Assembly (NCBI RefSeq): GCF_012927345.1
Contig: NZ_JABBGJ010000015.1
Span: 1-64,000 of the forward strand
Direction: 5' to 3'
Length of the DNA stretch: 64,000 nucleotides
Origin: Paraburkholderia polaris
GTDB lineage: Bacteria; Pseudomonadota; Gammaproteobacteria; Burkholderiales; Burkholderiaceae
The notes below the pieces were generated by a model, which saw nothing but the letters and a program-made list of their open reading frames with translations, made no database searches and had not been told where the DNA came from. This document shows positions 1 through 9,803 of this stretch, one piece after another (position 1 is the first letter of the stretch; each line of letters opens with the position of its first letter). The translations under genes and the position numbers were made by a program.

Positions 1-962
1 CCCCATGCCACGTTGATCGGTGCAGCCATGAAGCGCGACAGGCGGCGATACGAGTTGATGTACGGCGCGAAGATCGGCATCAGTGCAGGCGTGTATTTCT
101 GCAGACCCGCGATATAGCCGGTGAACATCGATGTCGGTTTGCCGTCGGGACCCGTGAACAGGTTGTGCCCGGTTTCTTCGTCCACGAGGCTCTGGTGCAT
201 GTGCATTGCCGAGCCCGGTTCGCCTTCCATCGGCTTGGCCATGAAAGTCGCGTACATCTTGTGACGCAGCGCGGCTTCACGCACCGTGCGCTTGAACAGG
301 AACACGCTGTCGGCGAGCTTCAGCGGATCGCCGTGCATGAAGTTGATTTCCATCTGCGCGGCGCCGACTTCGTGAATCAGCGTGTCGACTTCCAGTTCCT
401 GCACTTCGCAGTATTCATAGATGTCTTCGAATAGCGGATCGAATTCGTTGACCGCTTCGATCGAATACGCCTGGCGTCCGGTCTCCGGACGGCCCGTACG
501 GCCGATCGGCGGTTGCAGCGGCAGATCCGGGTCCTTGTTCATGTCGACCAGATAGAACTCGAGCTCGGGCGCGATGACCGGCTTCCAGCCTTTGGCCTTA
601 TAGAGTTCAAGCACGCGGCGCAACACGCGGCGCGGCGAGATCGCGACGGGCGTGCCGTCGAAGTGAACGCAATCGTGGATCACCTGGGCGGTCGGATCGA
701 TGGCCCACGGAATCATGCGGATGGTGCTGGCATCAGGAACGCACACCATGTCCGGGTCGGTGACGCCGGTGAGCGTGCCGTCTTCCGGATAGTCTCCTGT
801 GACGGTCTGGATCATCACCGCCTGCGGCAAGCGCATGGACTCGCCGGATTCGAACTTGCTGCGCGGAATGATCTTGCCGCGTGCGATCCCGGCCATATCC
901 GGAATGATCGCTTCGATTTCGGTGACGCGGTTCTTTTTCAGGAATTCGTCGATCTCGTTCAT
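1..962 (-). CDS. puuA: glutamine synthetase family protein, probable gamma-glutamylputrescine synthetase (3' end outside window)
   Basis: About 320 residues of a type-I-like glutamine synthetase fold can be read; the C-terminus lies beyond base 1. The start at 962 gives MNEIDEFLKKNRVTEIEA. Recognisable blocks are PDMAGIARGK, APELEFYL, HEVGAAQMEINF and the ATP/glutamate-site segment PGSAMHMHQSL, followed by FTGPDGKPTSMFTGYIAGL. Enzymes of this family ligate glutamate to ammonia or to amines such as putrescine. The divergent puuC and spuC neighbours favour the polyamine reaction that opens the gamma-glutamylated putrescine route. Canonical GlnA cannot be fully excluded, but this start and the context fit PuuA-type proteins better. 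Confidence 0.85.
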   Translation of the reverse strand, partial: MNEIDEFLKKNRVTEIEAIIPDMAGIARGKIIPRSKFESGESMRLPQAVMIQTVTGDYPEDGTLTGVTDPDMVCVPDASTIRMIPWAIDPTAQVIHDCVHFDGTPVAISPRRVLRRVLELYKAKGWKPVIAPELEFYLVDMNKDPDLPLQPPIGRTGRPETGRQAYSIEAVNEFDPLFEDIYEYCEVQELEVDTLIHEVGAAQMEINFMHGDPLKLADSVFLFKRTVREAALRHKMYATFMAKPMEGEPGSAMHMHQSLVDEETGHNLFTGPDGKPTSMFTGYIAGLQKYTPALMPIFAPYINSYRRLSRFMAAPINVAW

Positions 963-1447
963 GGCTCTCTATCCGTCCCCCCATCGACGCTACGCACAAC
1001 GTCCTCTGTGCGCGCGGCTCTTGCAACATGCCGTTCCAGGTACCGCAGATCCTCCAGATGCAAGGGACCTATGGCGAACGACGGATGGAGCGTAGCATCG
1101 CGCATTTATTGAATAAAAATAGTTTTCCTACCTTATGGATAGTTTTTTTAGATGCAAATTTATCTCGCTCCTCTTCGCCTATTAATGTGTGTTCACAATC
1201 TGCTCCGGCGTTCGAGTAACGAAACATTGAAAGTGATCAGCAAGGAATGCAAGTCCGAAAATGGATAGGAAAAACAGATGCAATGGAGAGCAAATTTGTT
1301 CTTTCCGCTCCCTTTTTGTTGATCGACAGTACGGTGTCAGAACAGTAGCTGTCGCGATCATTGATACAGGAGATGGGCGGGTATACCTCCCCATCGCCAG
1401 ACCGGAGTTATTCCTTGAGTCATTCTTCAGCAGATATCCACAACCAT
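963..1447. promoter_or_regulatory. divergent intergenic region between puuA and puuC
   Basis: This 485-base gap separates two divergent polyamine genes. Its middle part (about 1090-1260) is clearly richer in A+T than the flanks, as expected for two promoters. The motif GCAAATTT occurs at about 1153 and again at about 1287, each next to pyrimidine-rich sequence, and could be an operator pair. I see no convincing gene: short open frames here lack ribosome sites and family features. Confidence 0.5.
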
Positions 1448-2920
1448 ATGGACTGGCGGCGACTGGCCGCAGAAATTCTCCCGCGAGCGCAGGCACACAT
1501 TGACGGTCGCTTCACGGACGCTCAAGACGGCGAGACCTTTCAGGCGATCAATCCGGCGACCGAGGCAGTGATTGCCAACGTTGCATCCTGTGGCATTGCA
1601 GATGTCAACGACGCCGTTCGTGCTGCCCGTGTTGCATTCGATGCAGGGCATTGGTCGCGTTGTCCGCCGACGGAACGCAAGCGCGTCCTGTGCCGGTTAG
1701 GTGCGTTGATTGCGTCCCACGGCGCAGAGCTCGCTTTGCTTGACTCGCTCAACATGGGCAAACGCGTGGCCGACGCCTTCGACATCGACGTGCCGGCCGC
1801 GAGCAGCCTGTTCTGCTGGTATGGCGAGGCGATAGACAAACTGAACGGCGAAGTCGCGTCGACCGATCCGGGCAATCTCGCAGTTGTCACGCGCGAACCA
1901 CTCGGCGTGGTCGGCGCAGTCGTGCCGTGGAATTTCCCGCTCGATATGGTGGCCTGGAAAATTGCACCTGCACTCGCGGCCGGCAATAGCATCGTGCTGA
2001 AGCCCGCGGAGCAATCGCCGTTGTCTGCGTTGCGTCTTGCAGAACTCGCGCTCGAGGCTGGACTGCCGCCAGGCGTGCTAAACGTCGTACCCGGGTTCGG
2101 AGAGACGGCAGGACGCGCGCTCGGATTGCATCCGGACGTCGACGTCCTGGCATTTACGGGATCAACGGCCGTCGGCAAGAAATTTCTCGAATACGCCGCG
2201 CATTCGAACATGAAACAGGTCTGGCTCGAATGCGGCGGCAAGAGTCCGAATCTGGTTTTCGAAGACGCGGACGATCTCGATCTTGCGGCCCGCAAAGCGT
2301 GCTTCGGCATCTTCTTCAACCAGGGCGAAGTGTGCTCGGCTAATTCACGACTGCTGGTGCATCGCTCGATCCATGATGAATTTGTCGATCGCCTGATCGC
2401 CCATTCGCGCGACTTCATGCCGGGTGATCCGCTTGATCCTGCCAGCGGCATGGGCGCCATCGTCGACCGTGCGCAATTTGACCGGGTAAGAGGATGGATC
2501 GAGCGAGGGCGCACGAGCTCGACGCTGGCAACCGGCGGCGGGACACGGCTTGTTGACGGCAAAGGCTATTTCATCGAGCCGACCATCTTTGTCGATGTGA
2601 ACGCGCGCGATCCGATTGCGCGAGAGGAGATCTTTGGGCCGGTCCTGTCGGTTCTGAAATTCGACACGGAAGACGAGGCGATCGAGCTCGCCAACGATTC
2701 GATTTATGGACTCGCCGCATCGGTCTGGACGGGCGGCCTGTCACGCGCACATCGCGTGGCGTCACGCTTGCGTGCCGGCACGGTTTCCGTCAATACCGTC
2801 GACGCACTCAGCGCGCAAACCCCATTTGGAGGTTTCCGCCAATCGGGGTTTGGCCGTGATCTGTCGTTGCATGCACTCGACAAATACACGGGCCTAAAAA
2901 CGACGTGGATCAGCTACTGA
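1448..2920 (+). CDS. puuC: gamma-glutamyl-gamma-aminobutyraldehyde dehydrogenase (aldehyde dehydrogenase family)
   Basis: A 490-residue NAD(P)-dependent aldehyde dehydrogenase. It carries the PWNFP motif near residue 160, the general-base glutamate in VWLECGGKSPN (about E261) and the nucleophile cysteine in FFNQGEVCSANS (about C296), and ends with the PuuC-like SLHALDKYTGLKTTWIS. Overall it resembles E. coli PuuC closely, including the WYAEAIDK-like block. It would oxidise gamma-glutamyl-gamma-aminobutyraldehyde or a related aminoaldehyde in putrescine breakdown. The frame opens upstream at 1361 (TTG) and 1373 (ATG). The ATG at 1448 is preferred because MDWRRLAAE begins where homologues begin, although its ribosome site is weak. 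Confidence 0.88.
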   Translation: MDWRRLAAEILPRAQAHIDGRFTDAQDGETFQAINPATEAVIANVASCGIADVNDAVRAARVAFDAGHWSRCPPTERKRVLCRLGALIASHGAELALLDSLNMGKRVADAFDIDVPAASSLFCWYGEAIDKLNGEVASTDPGNLAVVTREPLGVVGAVVPWNFPLDMVAWKIAPALAAGNSIVLKPAEQSPLSALRLAELALEAGLPPGVLNVVPGFGETAGRALGLHPDVDVLAFTGSTAVGKKFLEYAAHSNMKQVWLECGGKSPNLVFEDADDLDLAARKACFGIFFNQGEVCSANSRLLVHRSIHDEFVDRLIAHSRDFMPGDPLDPASGMGAIVDRAQFDRVRGWIERGRTSSTLATGGGTRLVDGKGYFIEPTIFVDVNARDPIAREEIFGPVLSVLKFDTEDEAIELANDSIYGLAASVWTGGLSRAHRVASRLRAGTVSVNTVDALSAQTPFGGFRQSGFGRDLSLHALDKYTGLKTTWISY

Positions 2921-3045
2921 TCCGACATGGTCAGGCGGCTGGAACAACGCCGCAAAGAGGCTAAGAGCGTGTTTGCGCTGCGGCCGACCCGCCGCATCGG
3001 ACACGCGAGGCGAAATTCGTCTGTCACACAACTGGAACCTTGAAC

Positions 3046-4437
3046 ATGAATGCTCCTCACTTCCCGCACCGCGCCACTCGCGATTACCAACAAAGCGATG
3101 CAGCCCATCACCTGCATGCCTTCGTTGATCAGAAAGCCCTGAACAACGAAGGAGCGCGCGTGATGGTGCGGGGCGAAGGCGTCTATCTCTGGGACAACGA
3201 CGGAAACCGTTACATCGACGGCATGTCTGGCCTCTGGTGCACCAACGTCGGTTACGGCCGTCAGGAACTGATCGATGCAGCGTCACGGCAAATGAAGGAA
3301 CTGTCGTACTACAACATGTTCTTTCACACCACGCATCCCGCAGTGATTGAATTGTCGGAACGACTGTTCTCGCTGCTGGGCGATCGTTTTAGTCATGTCG
3401 TGTACACGAACTCTGGCTCTGAGGCGAATGAAGTGCTCATTCGCACGGTCCGGCGATACTGGGACATCCAGGGCAAGCCCGGCAAGAAGGTCTTGATCGG
3501 GCGAATCAATGGCTACCACGGGTCGACCGTCGGCAGTGCGTCCTTGGGTGGCATGGCCTTCATGCATGAGATGGGCGACCTTCCGATTCCGAATGTGACG
3601 CACGTCGACGAACCCTACTGGTATGCGAACGGTGGCGATCTGAGTCCCGAAGCATTCGGCAAGCAGGCCGCGTTGTCGCTCGAAAAGAAGATTCTCGAAC
3701 TGGGCGCGGACCGGGTCGGTGCCTTCATCGCCGAGCCATTTCAGGGGGCGGGCGGCATGATCTTTCCGCCGGACGGCTACTGGCAGGAGATTCAACGCAT
3801 TTGCCGTCAGTACGACGTGCTGTTGTGCGCGGACGAAGTGATTGGCGGTTTCGGACGGACCGGAGAGTGGTTCGCGCATCGACACTTCGGATTCGAGCCG
3901 GATCTGATCTGTATTGCGAAGGGTCTGACGTCTGGCTATGTGCCGATGGGCGGTCTGGTGATGAGCCGGCAGGTCGGCGAGGCACTTGTCGAAAGAGGTG
4001 GTGTCTACGCGCACGGACTGACCTATTCAGGTCACCCGGTCGCGGCGGCGGTTGCGCTGGCCAATCTCGATGTCCTCGAGAAAGACCGTCTTGTCGAGCG
4101 CACGAAGAACGACACCGGTCCGTATCTGCAGAAGGCATTGCGTGATGCATTCGCCGATCACCCGTTGATCGGCGAGATCCAGGGCGTAGGCGCGGTGGCC
4201 GCGATACAGTTCGCGAAGAATAAGGCCACGCGCGAGCGCTTTAGCGACGAAGCCGAGTTGACCTGGCATAGCCGGACGGTCGGTTTCGAACTGGGCGCCA
4301 TCGTGCGCTCGACGAACGGCCGGCTGATCGTCGCCCCGCCGCTCGTGATCGACCATGCGCAGATCGACGAACTGGTCGACAAGATGCGGCAGGCCGTCGA
4401 CGCGACTGCACAGAAGGTACTCGGCAATACCCGTTGA
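3046..4437 (+). CDS. spuC: class III aminotransferase, probable putrescine/polyamine:pyruvate aminotransferase
   Basis: A 463-residue PLP-dependent class III (omega) aminotransferase. Visible features are YTNSGSEANE (cofactor phosphate region), the aspartate in CADEVIGGFGRTG, and the Schiff-base lysine in ICIAKGLTSGYVPMGG (about K292). The N-terminus, ending in HLHAFVDQKALN, is typical of SpuC/YhxA-type proteins. It lies 125 bases after puuC in the same direction, so the two probably form one polyamine-use unit. TTG at 3042 minus two bases (3040) is in frame, but ATG 3046 sits better behind GGAAC. Substrate (putrescine versus other omega-amines) is inferred from context. Confidence 0.82.
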   Translation: MNAPHFPHRATRDYQQSDAAHHLHAFVDQKALNNEGARVMVRGEGVYLWDNDGNRYIDGMSGLWCTNVGYGRQELIDAASRQMKELSYYNMFFHTTHPAVIELSERLFSLLGDRFSHVVYTNSGSEANEVLIRTVRRYWDIQGKPGKKVLIGRINGYHGSTVGSASLGGMAFMHEMGDLPIPNVTHVDEPYWYANGGDLSPEAFGKQAALSLEKKILELGADRVGAFIAEPFQGAGGMIFPPDGYWQEIQRICRQYDVLLCADEVIGGFGRTGEWFAHRHFGFEPDLICIAKGLTSGYVPMGGLVMSRQVGEALVERGGVYAHGLTYSGHPVAAAVALANLDVLEKDRLVERTKNDTGPYLQKALRDAFADHPLIGEIQGVGAVAAIQFAKNKATRERFSDEAELTWHSRTVGFELGAIVRSTNGRLIVAPPLVIDHAQIDELVDKMRQAVDATAQKVLGNTR

Positions 4438-4459
4438 TCCTGTTCGGTGTGATCGAACG

Positions 4460-4491
4460 CCGGCGCAATCGTGTTCTTGCGATTGCGCCGG
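4460..4491 (+). terminator. hairpin after spuC
   Basis: A perfect 12-bp stem, CCGGCGCAATCG at 4460-4471 and its complement at 4480-4491, with an 8-base loop, sits 22 bases after the spuC stop. No strong T-run follows, so termination efficiency is uncertain. Confidence 0.5.
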
Positions 4492-4573
4492 TTCAGCGCG
4501 GCGCCGGTGCCGGCGAATTGGCGGCCACTTCGGTGGTCGTTGATGTGACTTTTCGCGACCACCGGATTCACCA

Positions 4574-4592
4574 AAGGTGAGGGAAAACGGGA
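4574..4592 (+). repeat. isolated iteron-like 19-mer
   Basis: AAGGTGAGGGAAAACGGGA matches the GGTGAG...CGGGA pattern of the origin iterons, but lies about 9 kb from the array, in the gap between two genes. Confidence 0.55.
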
Positions 4593-4599
4593 GACCTGC

Positions 4600-5118
4600 C
4601 TAGAACTTCACCTTCAATTGAAACCCGATCGTGAACGGAAGATTGTCCGAGGGGATCGGTGGAATCACAATGAAGTTAGCCCCGACGCGCTTGTATTCAA
4701 CCATCACGATCGGCGCGACCACCGGTCCGATCGTGTGGTTGCGGCCCAGGCCCCAGTTGCCATAGTTATAGCCCGAGATGATCCCGCCGATCGCCGCGAT
4801 CCGCACGATGCCCCAGTGCGCGAACTCAGGCGCCCAGACGCCGCCGCCATAGTACGAAGGCCGCCGCAGCGAGTTGCGAAAGCCGCCGGCAGTCACCGCC
4901 CATTGATTGTTGAGCCAGCATTCGACGCCAAGACCAGGGTTGAATTGCTCGAAATGGGTATTTGGGTCGGGGTTGATGTGATACGAGCCGAGCATTGCGT
5001 CGACCCATACGCCGCCCTCGCACCAGTTGCCCGCATGCGCCGCGGACGCCGCCCCCATACTCGCGACGAGCACCATGGCGGTACGCCGAATGGTCTTCTT
5101 GATCTGCCGAAAATGCAT
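4600..5118 (-). CDS. exported outer-membrane beta-barrel-like protein, function unknown
   Basis: 172 residues. The N-terminus MHFRQIKKTIRRTAMVLVAS followed by small residues and SAAHA is a clear Sec signal peptide with cleavage after about residue 29. The mature part is rich in Gly, Tyr, Trp and Asn with alternating hydrophobic residues (HFEQFNPGLGVECWLN, GGVWAPEF, GFQLKVKF) and ends in an aromatic residue, as outer-membrane barrels do. Two cysteines occur in the mature protein. A good ribosome site (GGAGA) precedes the ATG at 5118. The motif FNPGLG recalls small barrel proteins of lipid-A-modifying type, but I do not recognise a catalytic pair, so no enzyme name is given. Confidence 0.65.
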   Translation of the reverse strand: MHFRQIKKTIRRTAMVLVASMGAASAAHAGNWCEGGVWVDAMLGSYHINPDPNTHFEQFNPGLGVECWLNNQWAVTAGGFRNSLRRPSYYGGGVWAPEFAHWGIVRIAAIGGIISGYNYGNWGLGRNHTIGPVVAPIVMVEYKRVGANFIVIPPIPSDNLPFTIGFQLKVKF

Positions 5119-5341
5119 GTGTTCTCCGTCACCGGTCGAGCGCCGGTGTCATCTATGTTCTGGGTATTCTTGCTTGCCGTCTGTCGCGCACTGTACCTCA
5201 ACCCGCACGGGCGATGTGGAGGACGCGCTCGGGCGCGCGGGCACAGGACGCGCCCCGCGGCGCAGATGCAACCATAACGGAGAACCGATGGCAGAGCGGT
5301 GAATACCCGGCAGGTGTTCACCTTCAATGTCGGAGATAGGT

Positions 5342-5821
5342 CTAGAGGCCGAGGTCGGACAGGCCCGGATGATCGTCGGGACGGCGGCCGAGCGGCCAAT
5401 GATAAAGACGGTCCGCCTCGCGGATCGGCAAATCGTTGATGCTGGCATGACGGCGCGCCATCAGCCCGTGCTCGTCGAACTCCCAATTCTCGTTGCCGTA
5501 TGAACGGAACCAGTTGTTCGAGTCGTCGTGCCATTCGTAAGCAAAGCGCACGGCGATGCGGTTATCCGTGAATGCCCAGAGCTCCTTGATCAGGCGGTAG
5601 TCCAGTTCCTTGGCCCATTTGCGGCGCAACAGTCCGACAATCTCCGCGCGACCATGCGTGAACTCCGCACGGTTGCGCCAGACGCTGTCGGGTGTGTACG
5701 CGAGCGACACGCGCTCGGGGTCCCGGGTGTTCCAGCCGTCTTCCGCGGCGCGCACCTTCTGGATAGCGGTTTCGCGTGTGAACGGCGGCAGTGGCGGGCG
5801 GGTTTCGATCGTATCGGCCAT
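5342..5821 (-). CDS. DUF1348 (NTF2/SnoaL-like) family protein
   Basis: 159 residues with the typical DUF1348 run: [20 protein letters not shown] near residues 24-43, [26 protein letters not shown] and [12 protein letters not shown]. The family has an alpha+beta cone fold shared with NTF2, ketosteroid isomerase and SnoaL. No specific reaction is established. It starts 13 bases downstream of the TetR gene stop and is probably co-transcribed with it, so it may be that regulator's target. Confidence 0.82.
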   Translation of the reverse strand: MADTIETRPPLPPFTRETAIQKVRAAEDGWNTRDPERVSLAYTPDSVWRNRAEFTHGRAEIVGLLRRKWAKELDYRLIKELWAFTDNRIAVRFAYEWHDDSNNWFRSYGNENWEFDEHGLMARRHASINDLPIREADRLYHWPLGRRPDDHPGLSDLGL

Positions 5822-5834
5822 GGTGGTACCTCAG

Positions 5835-6536
5835 TCAGGTTGTGGTGCGCCGGGATGGCGGTCGTTTGCTCAGGGCTTTGCCTTGCGACCTGCTCGCTGA
5901 TTGAACAGCGAGTGGGTCCGATTCGCTTGCGGACTCGATGTCGAGCAAGGCTTCTGCGGCGGCTCGCGCGTCGAGCGCGGCGTCGGCCTCGCCGCTCACC
6001 AGCGCTACGGCGATGGCGCCGTCGAGCAGGATCAGCCATTGGCGCGACAAGCGCGCGGCGCGGCGGGCGTCCATGCCCGACTCGGCCACATACTCATCGC
6101 ACTGGGTTCGCACGAATGCGAGCAGGCGTTCCTTGTGCTCACGCGCGACGATCCGGATCGGATCATCCGGGGAAGCGATTTCGCCGGCCGCGTTCAAAAA
6201 CGCACAACCATGAAAATCCTCCGACGCAAACCATTCGCGCAGCACGTCGAACATGCCGAGCATGTGTGTGCGCGCAGTCTTGCCATGCTGCAGCGTGCCC
6301 GCGATAAACCAGTTCATCCAGCGTTCGTCGCGCCGCTCCAGCGCGGCGGCGACAAGTGCATCTTTCGATTCGAAATGCGTGTAAAAGCTTTTGCGCGCGG
6401 TGCCGGACTGCTTGACGATCGCATCGACACCTGTGGCGTGGATGCCGCCGGCGTAGATCAACGCTTCCGCCGTGTCGAGCAGCCTTTCACGCGCGCTGCC
6501 GGACGCAGCCAATTTCGTTGAGTTTTGGGTAGCCAT
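5835..6536 (-). CDS. TetR/AcrR family transcriptional regulator
   Basis: 233 residues. The N-terminal helix-turn-helix occupies about residues 14-60: RERLLDTAEALIYAGGIHATGVDAIVKQSG, then KSFYTHFESKDAL. The C-terminal ligand/dimer domain is all-helical with FHGCAFLNAAGEI, a block seen in LmrA/YxaF-like TetR proteins. The last 30 residues are Ser/Arg-rich and probably disordered. It is the first gene of a two-gene unit with the DUF1348 protein and divergent from the YceI gene; it likely represses its own operon and perhaps the divergent gene. Confidence 0.85.
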   Translation of the reverse strand: MATQNSTKLAASGSARERLLDTAEALIYAGGIHATGVDAIVKQSGTARKSFYTHFESKDALVAAALERRDERWMNWFIAGTLQHGKTARTHMLGMFDVLREWFASEDFHGCAFLNAAGEIASPDDPIRIVAREHKERLLAFVRTQCDEYVAESGMDARRAARLSRQWLILLDGAIAVALVSGEADAALDARAAAEALLDIESASESDPLAVQSASRSQGKALSKRPPSRRTTT

Positions 6537-6645
6537 GTGCGAAGGGTAGAACGATCATTCTCCTTCGTCAAGTTTTTGTGCGCTTCGGCGGATTGGGTAC
6601 GCTTGCTGCTATCGTGGTGACGATCGATCAACTGGAACGAATCTC

Positions 6646-7296
6646 ATGAATCGCTCTATTCTCCGCGCGACGTTTGTACGCGCGTTATTCTGCGCAACGC
6701 TGCTAACGGCGGTCGCCTGTACGCCTGTGCGAGTGCTCACTCATACGGTGAGCCAGAACGAAGCGCGCGTGCCGGCCGGACGCTATGACCTCGACCCGGA
6801 CCATTGCAGCATTACCTTCGACATCGATCACTTCAAGTATTCGCGCTTTACCATGCGCTTCGACCGCAAGCAGGGGCAGCTTGACTGGAACGAAGGAGGG
6901 CTGGACAGGAGCAGCGCGACGATTACGATCGACGCCGCGAGCATCGATACGAATGTGCCGCTTCTCGACAAGATGGTGAAAAGCGCGAGTATGCTGGACG
7001 TGTCGCGCTATCCGGAGCTGCGCTTCGCCAGCACGCGCTTTGAGCGCACCGGCGAATCGCGCGGCACGTTGAGCGGCGACCTGACGATTCACGGCGTCAC
7101 ACAACCCGTGACGCTCGACGTGACCTTCAACGGTTTCGCACCCGATCCGCTCACGAAAAAAGACACGCTCGGTTTTTCCGCGGACGGTCATTTCAGCCGC
7201 GCGAAGTTCGGTTTGGCGACGTGGTATCCGGCTGTCGGCGACGATGTTCATGTGCGCGTTCAGGCCGAGTTCGTTAAAACGCCCGCAGGCGGGTGA
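6646..7296 (+). CDS. YceI family lipoprotein
   Basis: 216 residues. A signal segment ends in LLTAVACTP, a plausible lipobox with Cys24. The YceI beta-barrel domain follows: AGRYDLDPDHCSITFDIDHF, FDRKQGQLDW, ATITIDAASIDTN, LRFASTRF, LTIHGVTQPVTLDVTFNG. YceI-like proteins bind long isoprenoid or amide lipids in a hydrophobic pocket in the periplasm. Its ATG follows GGAACGAATCTC. It is divergent from the TetR gene, with about 110 bases between them. Confidence 0.85.
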   Translation: MNRSILRATFVRALFCATLLTAVACTPVRVLTHTVSQNEARVPAGRYDLDPDHCSITFDIDHFKYSRFTMRFDRKQGQLDWNEGGLDRSSATITIDAASIDTNVPLLDKMVKSASMLDVSRYPELRFASTRFERTGESRGTLSGDLTIHGVTQPVTLDVTFNGFAPDPLTKKDTLGFSADGHFSRAKFGLATWYPAVGDDVHVRVQAEFVKTPAGG

Positions 7297-7394
7297 GCAC
7301 GGTGCGGGCGTTTCGTTTCAGGCGTTTCGTTTCAGGCTGTTTGTTTCAGGCTTCTCGTTGTAGCGGCTGCGCCCGAATGCGGCGCTTTTTCAAC

Positions 7395-8426
7395 TCACGC
7401 AGCGGTCCAGTCAAGAATCACCTTGCCGCTCTCACCTGAGAGCATCGTGGCGAACGCTTCCTGATAATCGTCGACCTTGAAGTGGTGCGTGAGGATCGGC
7501 GACAGGTCCAAACCGCTTTGCAACATCGCGACCATCTTGTACCAGGTCTCGAACATCTCGCGGCCATAAATGCCCTTGATTTCGAGGCCTTTGAAAATGA
7601 CCTGGGTCCAGTCGATTGCGGTCTGCGCGGGCGGAATGCCGAGCAGCGCAATCTTGCCGCCGTGGTTCATCGCCTCGAGCATGCTGGTGAAAGCGCTCGG
7701 CACACCTGACATTTCCAGCCCGACGTCGAAACCTTCGGCCATGTGCAGATCCGCCATTACGTCGCGCAACGATTCACGCGAGACGTTCACCGCACGCGTC
7801 GCGCCCATCTTGCGTGCGAGTTCGAGGCGATAGTCGTTGACGTCGGTGATCACCACATTGCGTGCGCCAACGTGTTTCGCAATCGCCACCGCCATGATGC
7901 CGATCGGCCCGGCGCCGGTGATCAGCACATCTTCGCCAACCAGGTTGAACGACAGCGCCGTATGCGTGGCGTTGCCGAACGGATCGAAGATCGCGGCGAG
8001 ATCATCGGAGATTTCAGGCGGAATCTTGAACGCATTGAACGCGGGAATCACGAGGTATTCGGCGAATGCGCCTTCGCGATTCACGCCAACGCCTACCGTA
8101 TTGCGGCACAGATGCCGGCGTCCTGCACGACAGTTGCGACAGAAGCCGCAGGTGATATGCCCTTCGCCCGACACGCGATCGCCGATCGCAAAGCCACGCA
8201 CTTCCTGGCCCATTTCGACGATTTCACCGACGTATTCGTGGCCGACGTGCATCGGTACCGGGATCGTCTTTTGCGCCCAGTCGTCCCACTTCCAGATGTG
8301 GATATCGGTACCGCAAATCGCGGTGCGCGTGATGCGGATCATCACGTCGTTGTGACCGACTTCAGGCTTCTTCACATCCGTCAGCGTAAGGCCCGGTCCG
8401 CGCTCGAGTTTTGCCAATGCTTTCAT
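7395..8426 (-). CDS. tdh: L-threonine 3-dehydrogenase
   Basis: 343 residues, the normal Tdh length. This zinc-dependent medium-chain dehydrogenase converts threonine to 2-amino-3-ketobutyrate with NAD+. Visible are the catalytic-zinc cysteine in [26 protein letters not shown], the structural-zinc cysteines in [15 protein letters not shown] and the dinucleotide fold around [11 protein letters not shown]. The start at [10 protein letters not shown] is preferred over an in-frame ATG 27 bases upstream, because homologues begin here. The gene follows kbl by 13 bases as its operon partner. Confidence 0.95.
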   Translation of the reverse strand: MKALAKLERGPGLTLTDVKKPEVGHNDVMIRITRTAICGTDIHIWKWDDWAQKTIPVPMHVGHEYVGEIVEMGQEVRGFAIGDRVSGEGHITCGFCRNCRAGRRHLCRNTVGVGVNREGAFAEYLVIPAFNAFKIPPEISDDLAAIFDPFGNATHTALSFNLVGEDVLITGAGPIGIMAVAIAKHVGARNVVITDVNDYRLELARKMGATRAVNVSRESLRDVMADLHMAEGFDVGLEMSGVPSAFTSMLEAMNHGGKIALLGIPPAQTAIDWTQVIFKGLEIKGIYGREMFETWYKMVAMLQSGLDLSPILTHHFKVDDYQEAFATMLSGESGKVILDWTAA

Positions 8427-8439
8427 GTGCGCCTCCGCC

Positions 8440-9639
8440 TCAGATGATGCCAAGTTGACGGCCGACGCGCGCGAACGCGTCGACGGCTCGATCGATTTGT
8501 TCCGGCGTGTGCGCGGCGCTCATTTGCGTGCGGATGCGCGCACGACCTTTGGGCACCACGGGGAACGAGAAGCCGATCACGTACACGCCTTCCTTCAACA
8601 ACGCGTCGGCCATGTTCGATGCGAGTTGCGCGTCGCCAAGCATGACCGGAATGATCGGGTGTTCGCCGGGCACAAGCGTGAAGCCGAGCGCGCTCATCGC
8701 GCGGCGGAAATGCGCGCCGTTTTCACGCACGCGCTCGCGCAGTTGCGCACCTTCGTCGCTGGCGAGCAATTCGAGTACTTTCAGCGAGGCAGCGGCAATG
8801 CTCGGCGTGAGCGTATTCGAGAACAGATAGGGACGTGAGCGTTGGCGCAGCAGATCGATAACCTCCTGACGCGCGGCGACGTAACCGCCGGAGGCACCGC
8901 CGAGCGCCTTGCCGAGCGTGCCGGTAATGATGTCGACGCGCGACAGCACACCGCAATGTTCCGGCGTGCCACGCCCATGTTCGCCGACGAAGCCGACCGC
9001 GTGCGAATCGTCGACCATCACCAGTGCGCCGTGGCGGTCGGCGAGATCGCAAATGCCTGCGAGGTCGGCGATGATGCCGTCCATTGAAAACACGCCGTCG
9101 GTCGCGATCAGCTTGAAGCGTGCGCCGGCGGCGTCGGCTTCCTTCAGCTTGGCCTCAAGATCGGCGAGATCATTGTTCTTGTAGCGAAAGCGCTTCGCCT
9201 TCGAAAGCCGAACACCGTCGATGATGCTCGCGTGGTTCAACTCGTCGCTGATGATGGCGTCGTTGTCGTCGAGCAGGGTTTCGAACAAACCGCCGTTCGC
9301 ATCGAAACAGCTGGAGTAGAGGATGCAGTCGTCGGTTTGCAGGAATGCGGCCAGCGCTTTTTCGAGGTCTTTGTGCACGGTTTGCGTGCCGCAAATGAAA
9401 CGCACCGAGGCCATGCCAAAGCCGTCGTTATCCAGGCCAAGCTTAGCGGCCTCGATCAGCCGTTCGTCGTTGGCCAGACCGAGATAGTTGTTCGCGCAGA
9501 AATTCAGCACTTCCGTGCCGTTCGCGAGGCGCACGTCAGCCGATTGCGGGCTGGCGATCACGCGCTCGTTCTTGTAAAAACCGTCAGCGCGAATCTGCTC
9601 GAGAGTGCCGCGCAGATGGGCGAGGTAAAGGTCACGCAT
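8440..9639 (-). CDS. kbl: glycine C-acetyltransferase (2-amino-3-ketobutyrate CoA ligase)
   Basis: 399 residues of the alpha-oxoamine synthase family (PLP fold type I). It cleaves 2-amino-3-ketobutyrate with CoA to glycine and acetyl-CoA, completing threonine degradation with Tdh. Motifs: [43 protein letters not shown] and the PLP lysine in [14 protein letters not shown]. The ATG at 9639 has AGGAG nine bases upstream; an upstream in-frame extension lacks one. It is the first gene of the kbl-tdh operon and is divergent from an XRE-cupin regulator. Confidence 0.95.
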   Translation of the reverse strand: MRDLYLAHLRGTLEQIRADGFYKNERVIASPQSADVRLANGTEVLNFCANNYLGLANDERLIEAAKLGLDNDGFGMASVRFICGTQTVHKDLEKALAAFLQTDDCILYSSCFDANGGLFETLLDDNDAIISDELNHASIIDGVRLSKAKRFRYKNNDLADLEAKLKEADAAGARFKLIATDGVFSMDGIIADLAGICDLADRHGALVMVDDSHAVGFVGEHGRGTPEHCGVLSRVDIITGTLGKALGGASGGYVAARQEVIDLLRQRSRPYLFSNTLTPSIAAASLKVLELLASDEGAQLRERVRENGAHFRRAMSALGFTLVPGEHPIIPVMLGDAQLASNMADALLKEGVYVIGFSFPVVPKGRARIRTQMSAAHTPEQIDRAVDAFARVGRQLGII

Positions 9640-9737
9640 GAACCAGACTCCTGAAAGGGTGGTGCGCTCCGACATGTCCGGCATCTGCGGCATTTTCGAC
9701 GTCGAGGCGGCCTGTTATAGTCGGCTGTCAGTTTTAT

Positions 9738-9769
9738 CGGATATTTTCGTTTTTCCGAACTAAAATCCG
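9738..9769. promoter_or_regulatory. candidate operator/promoter between kbl and the XRE-cupin gene
   Basis: An A+T-rich stretch with dyad symmetry: outer arms CGGAT (9738-9742) and ATCCG (9765-9769) enclose an inner T-rich half and its partial complement. It lies in the divergent gap and is a reasonable binding site for the adjacent regulator. No experimental consensus is known to me. Confidence 0.4.
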
Positions 9770-9803
9770 GTATGTCGAACAACTCTAAACGATAGGTCAG
9801 TAA

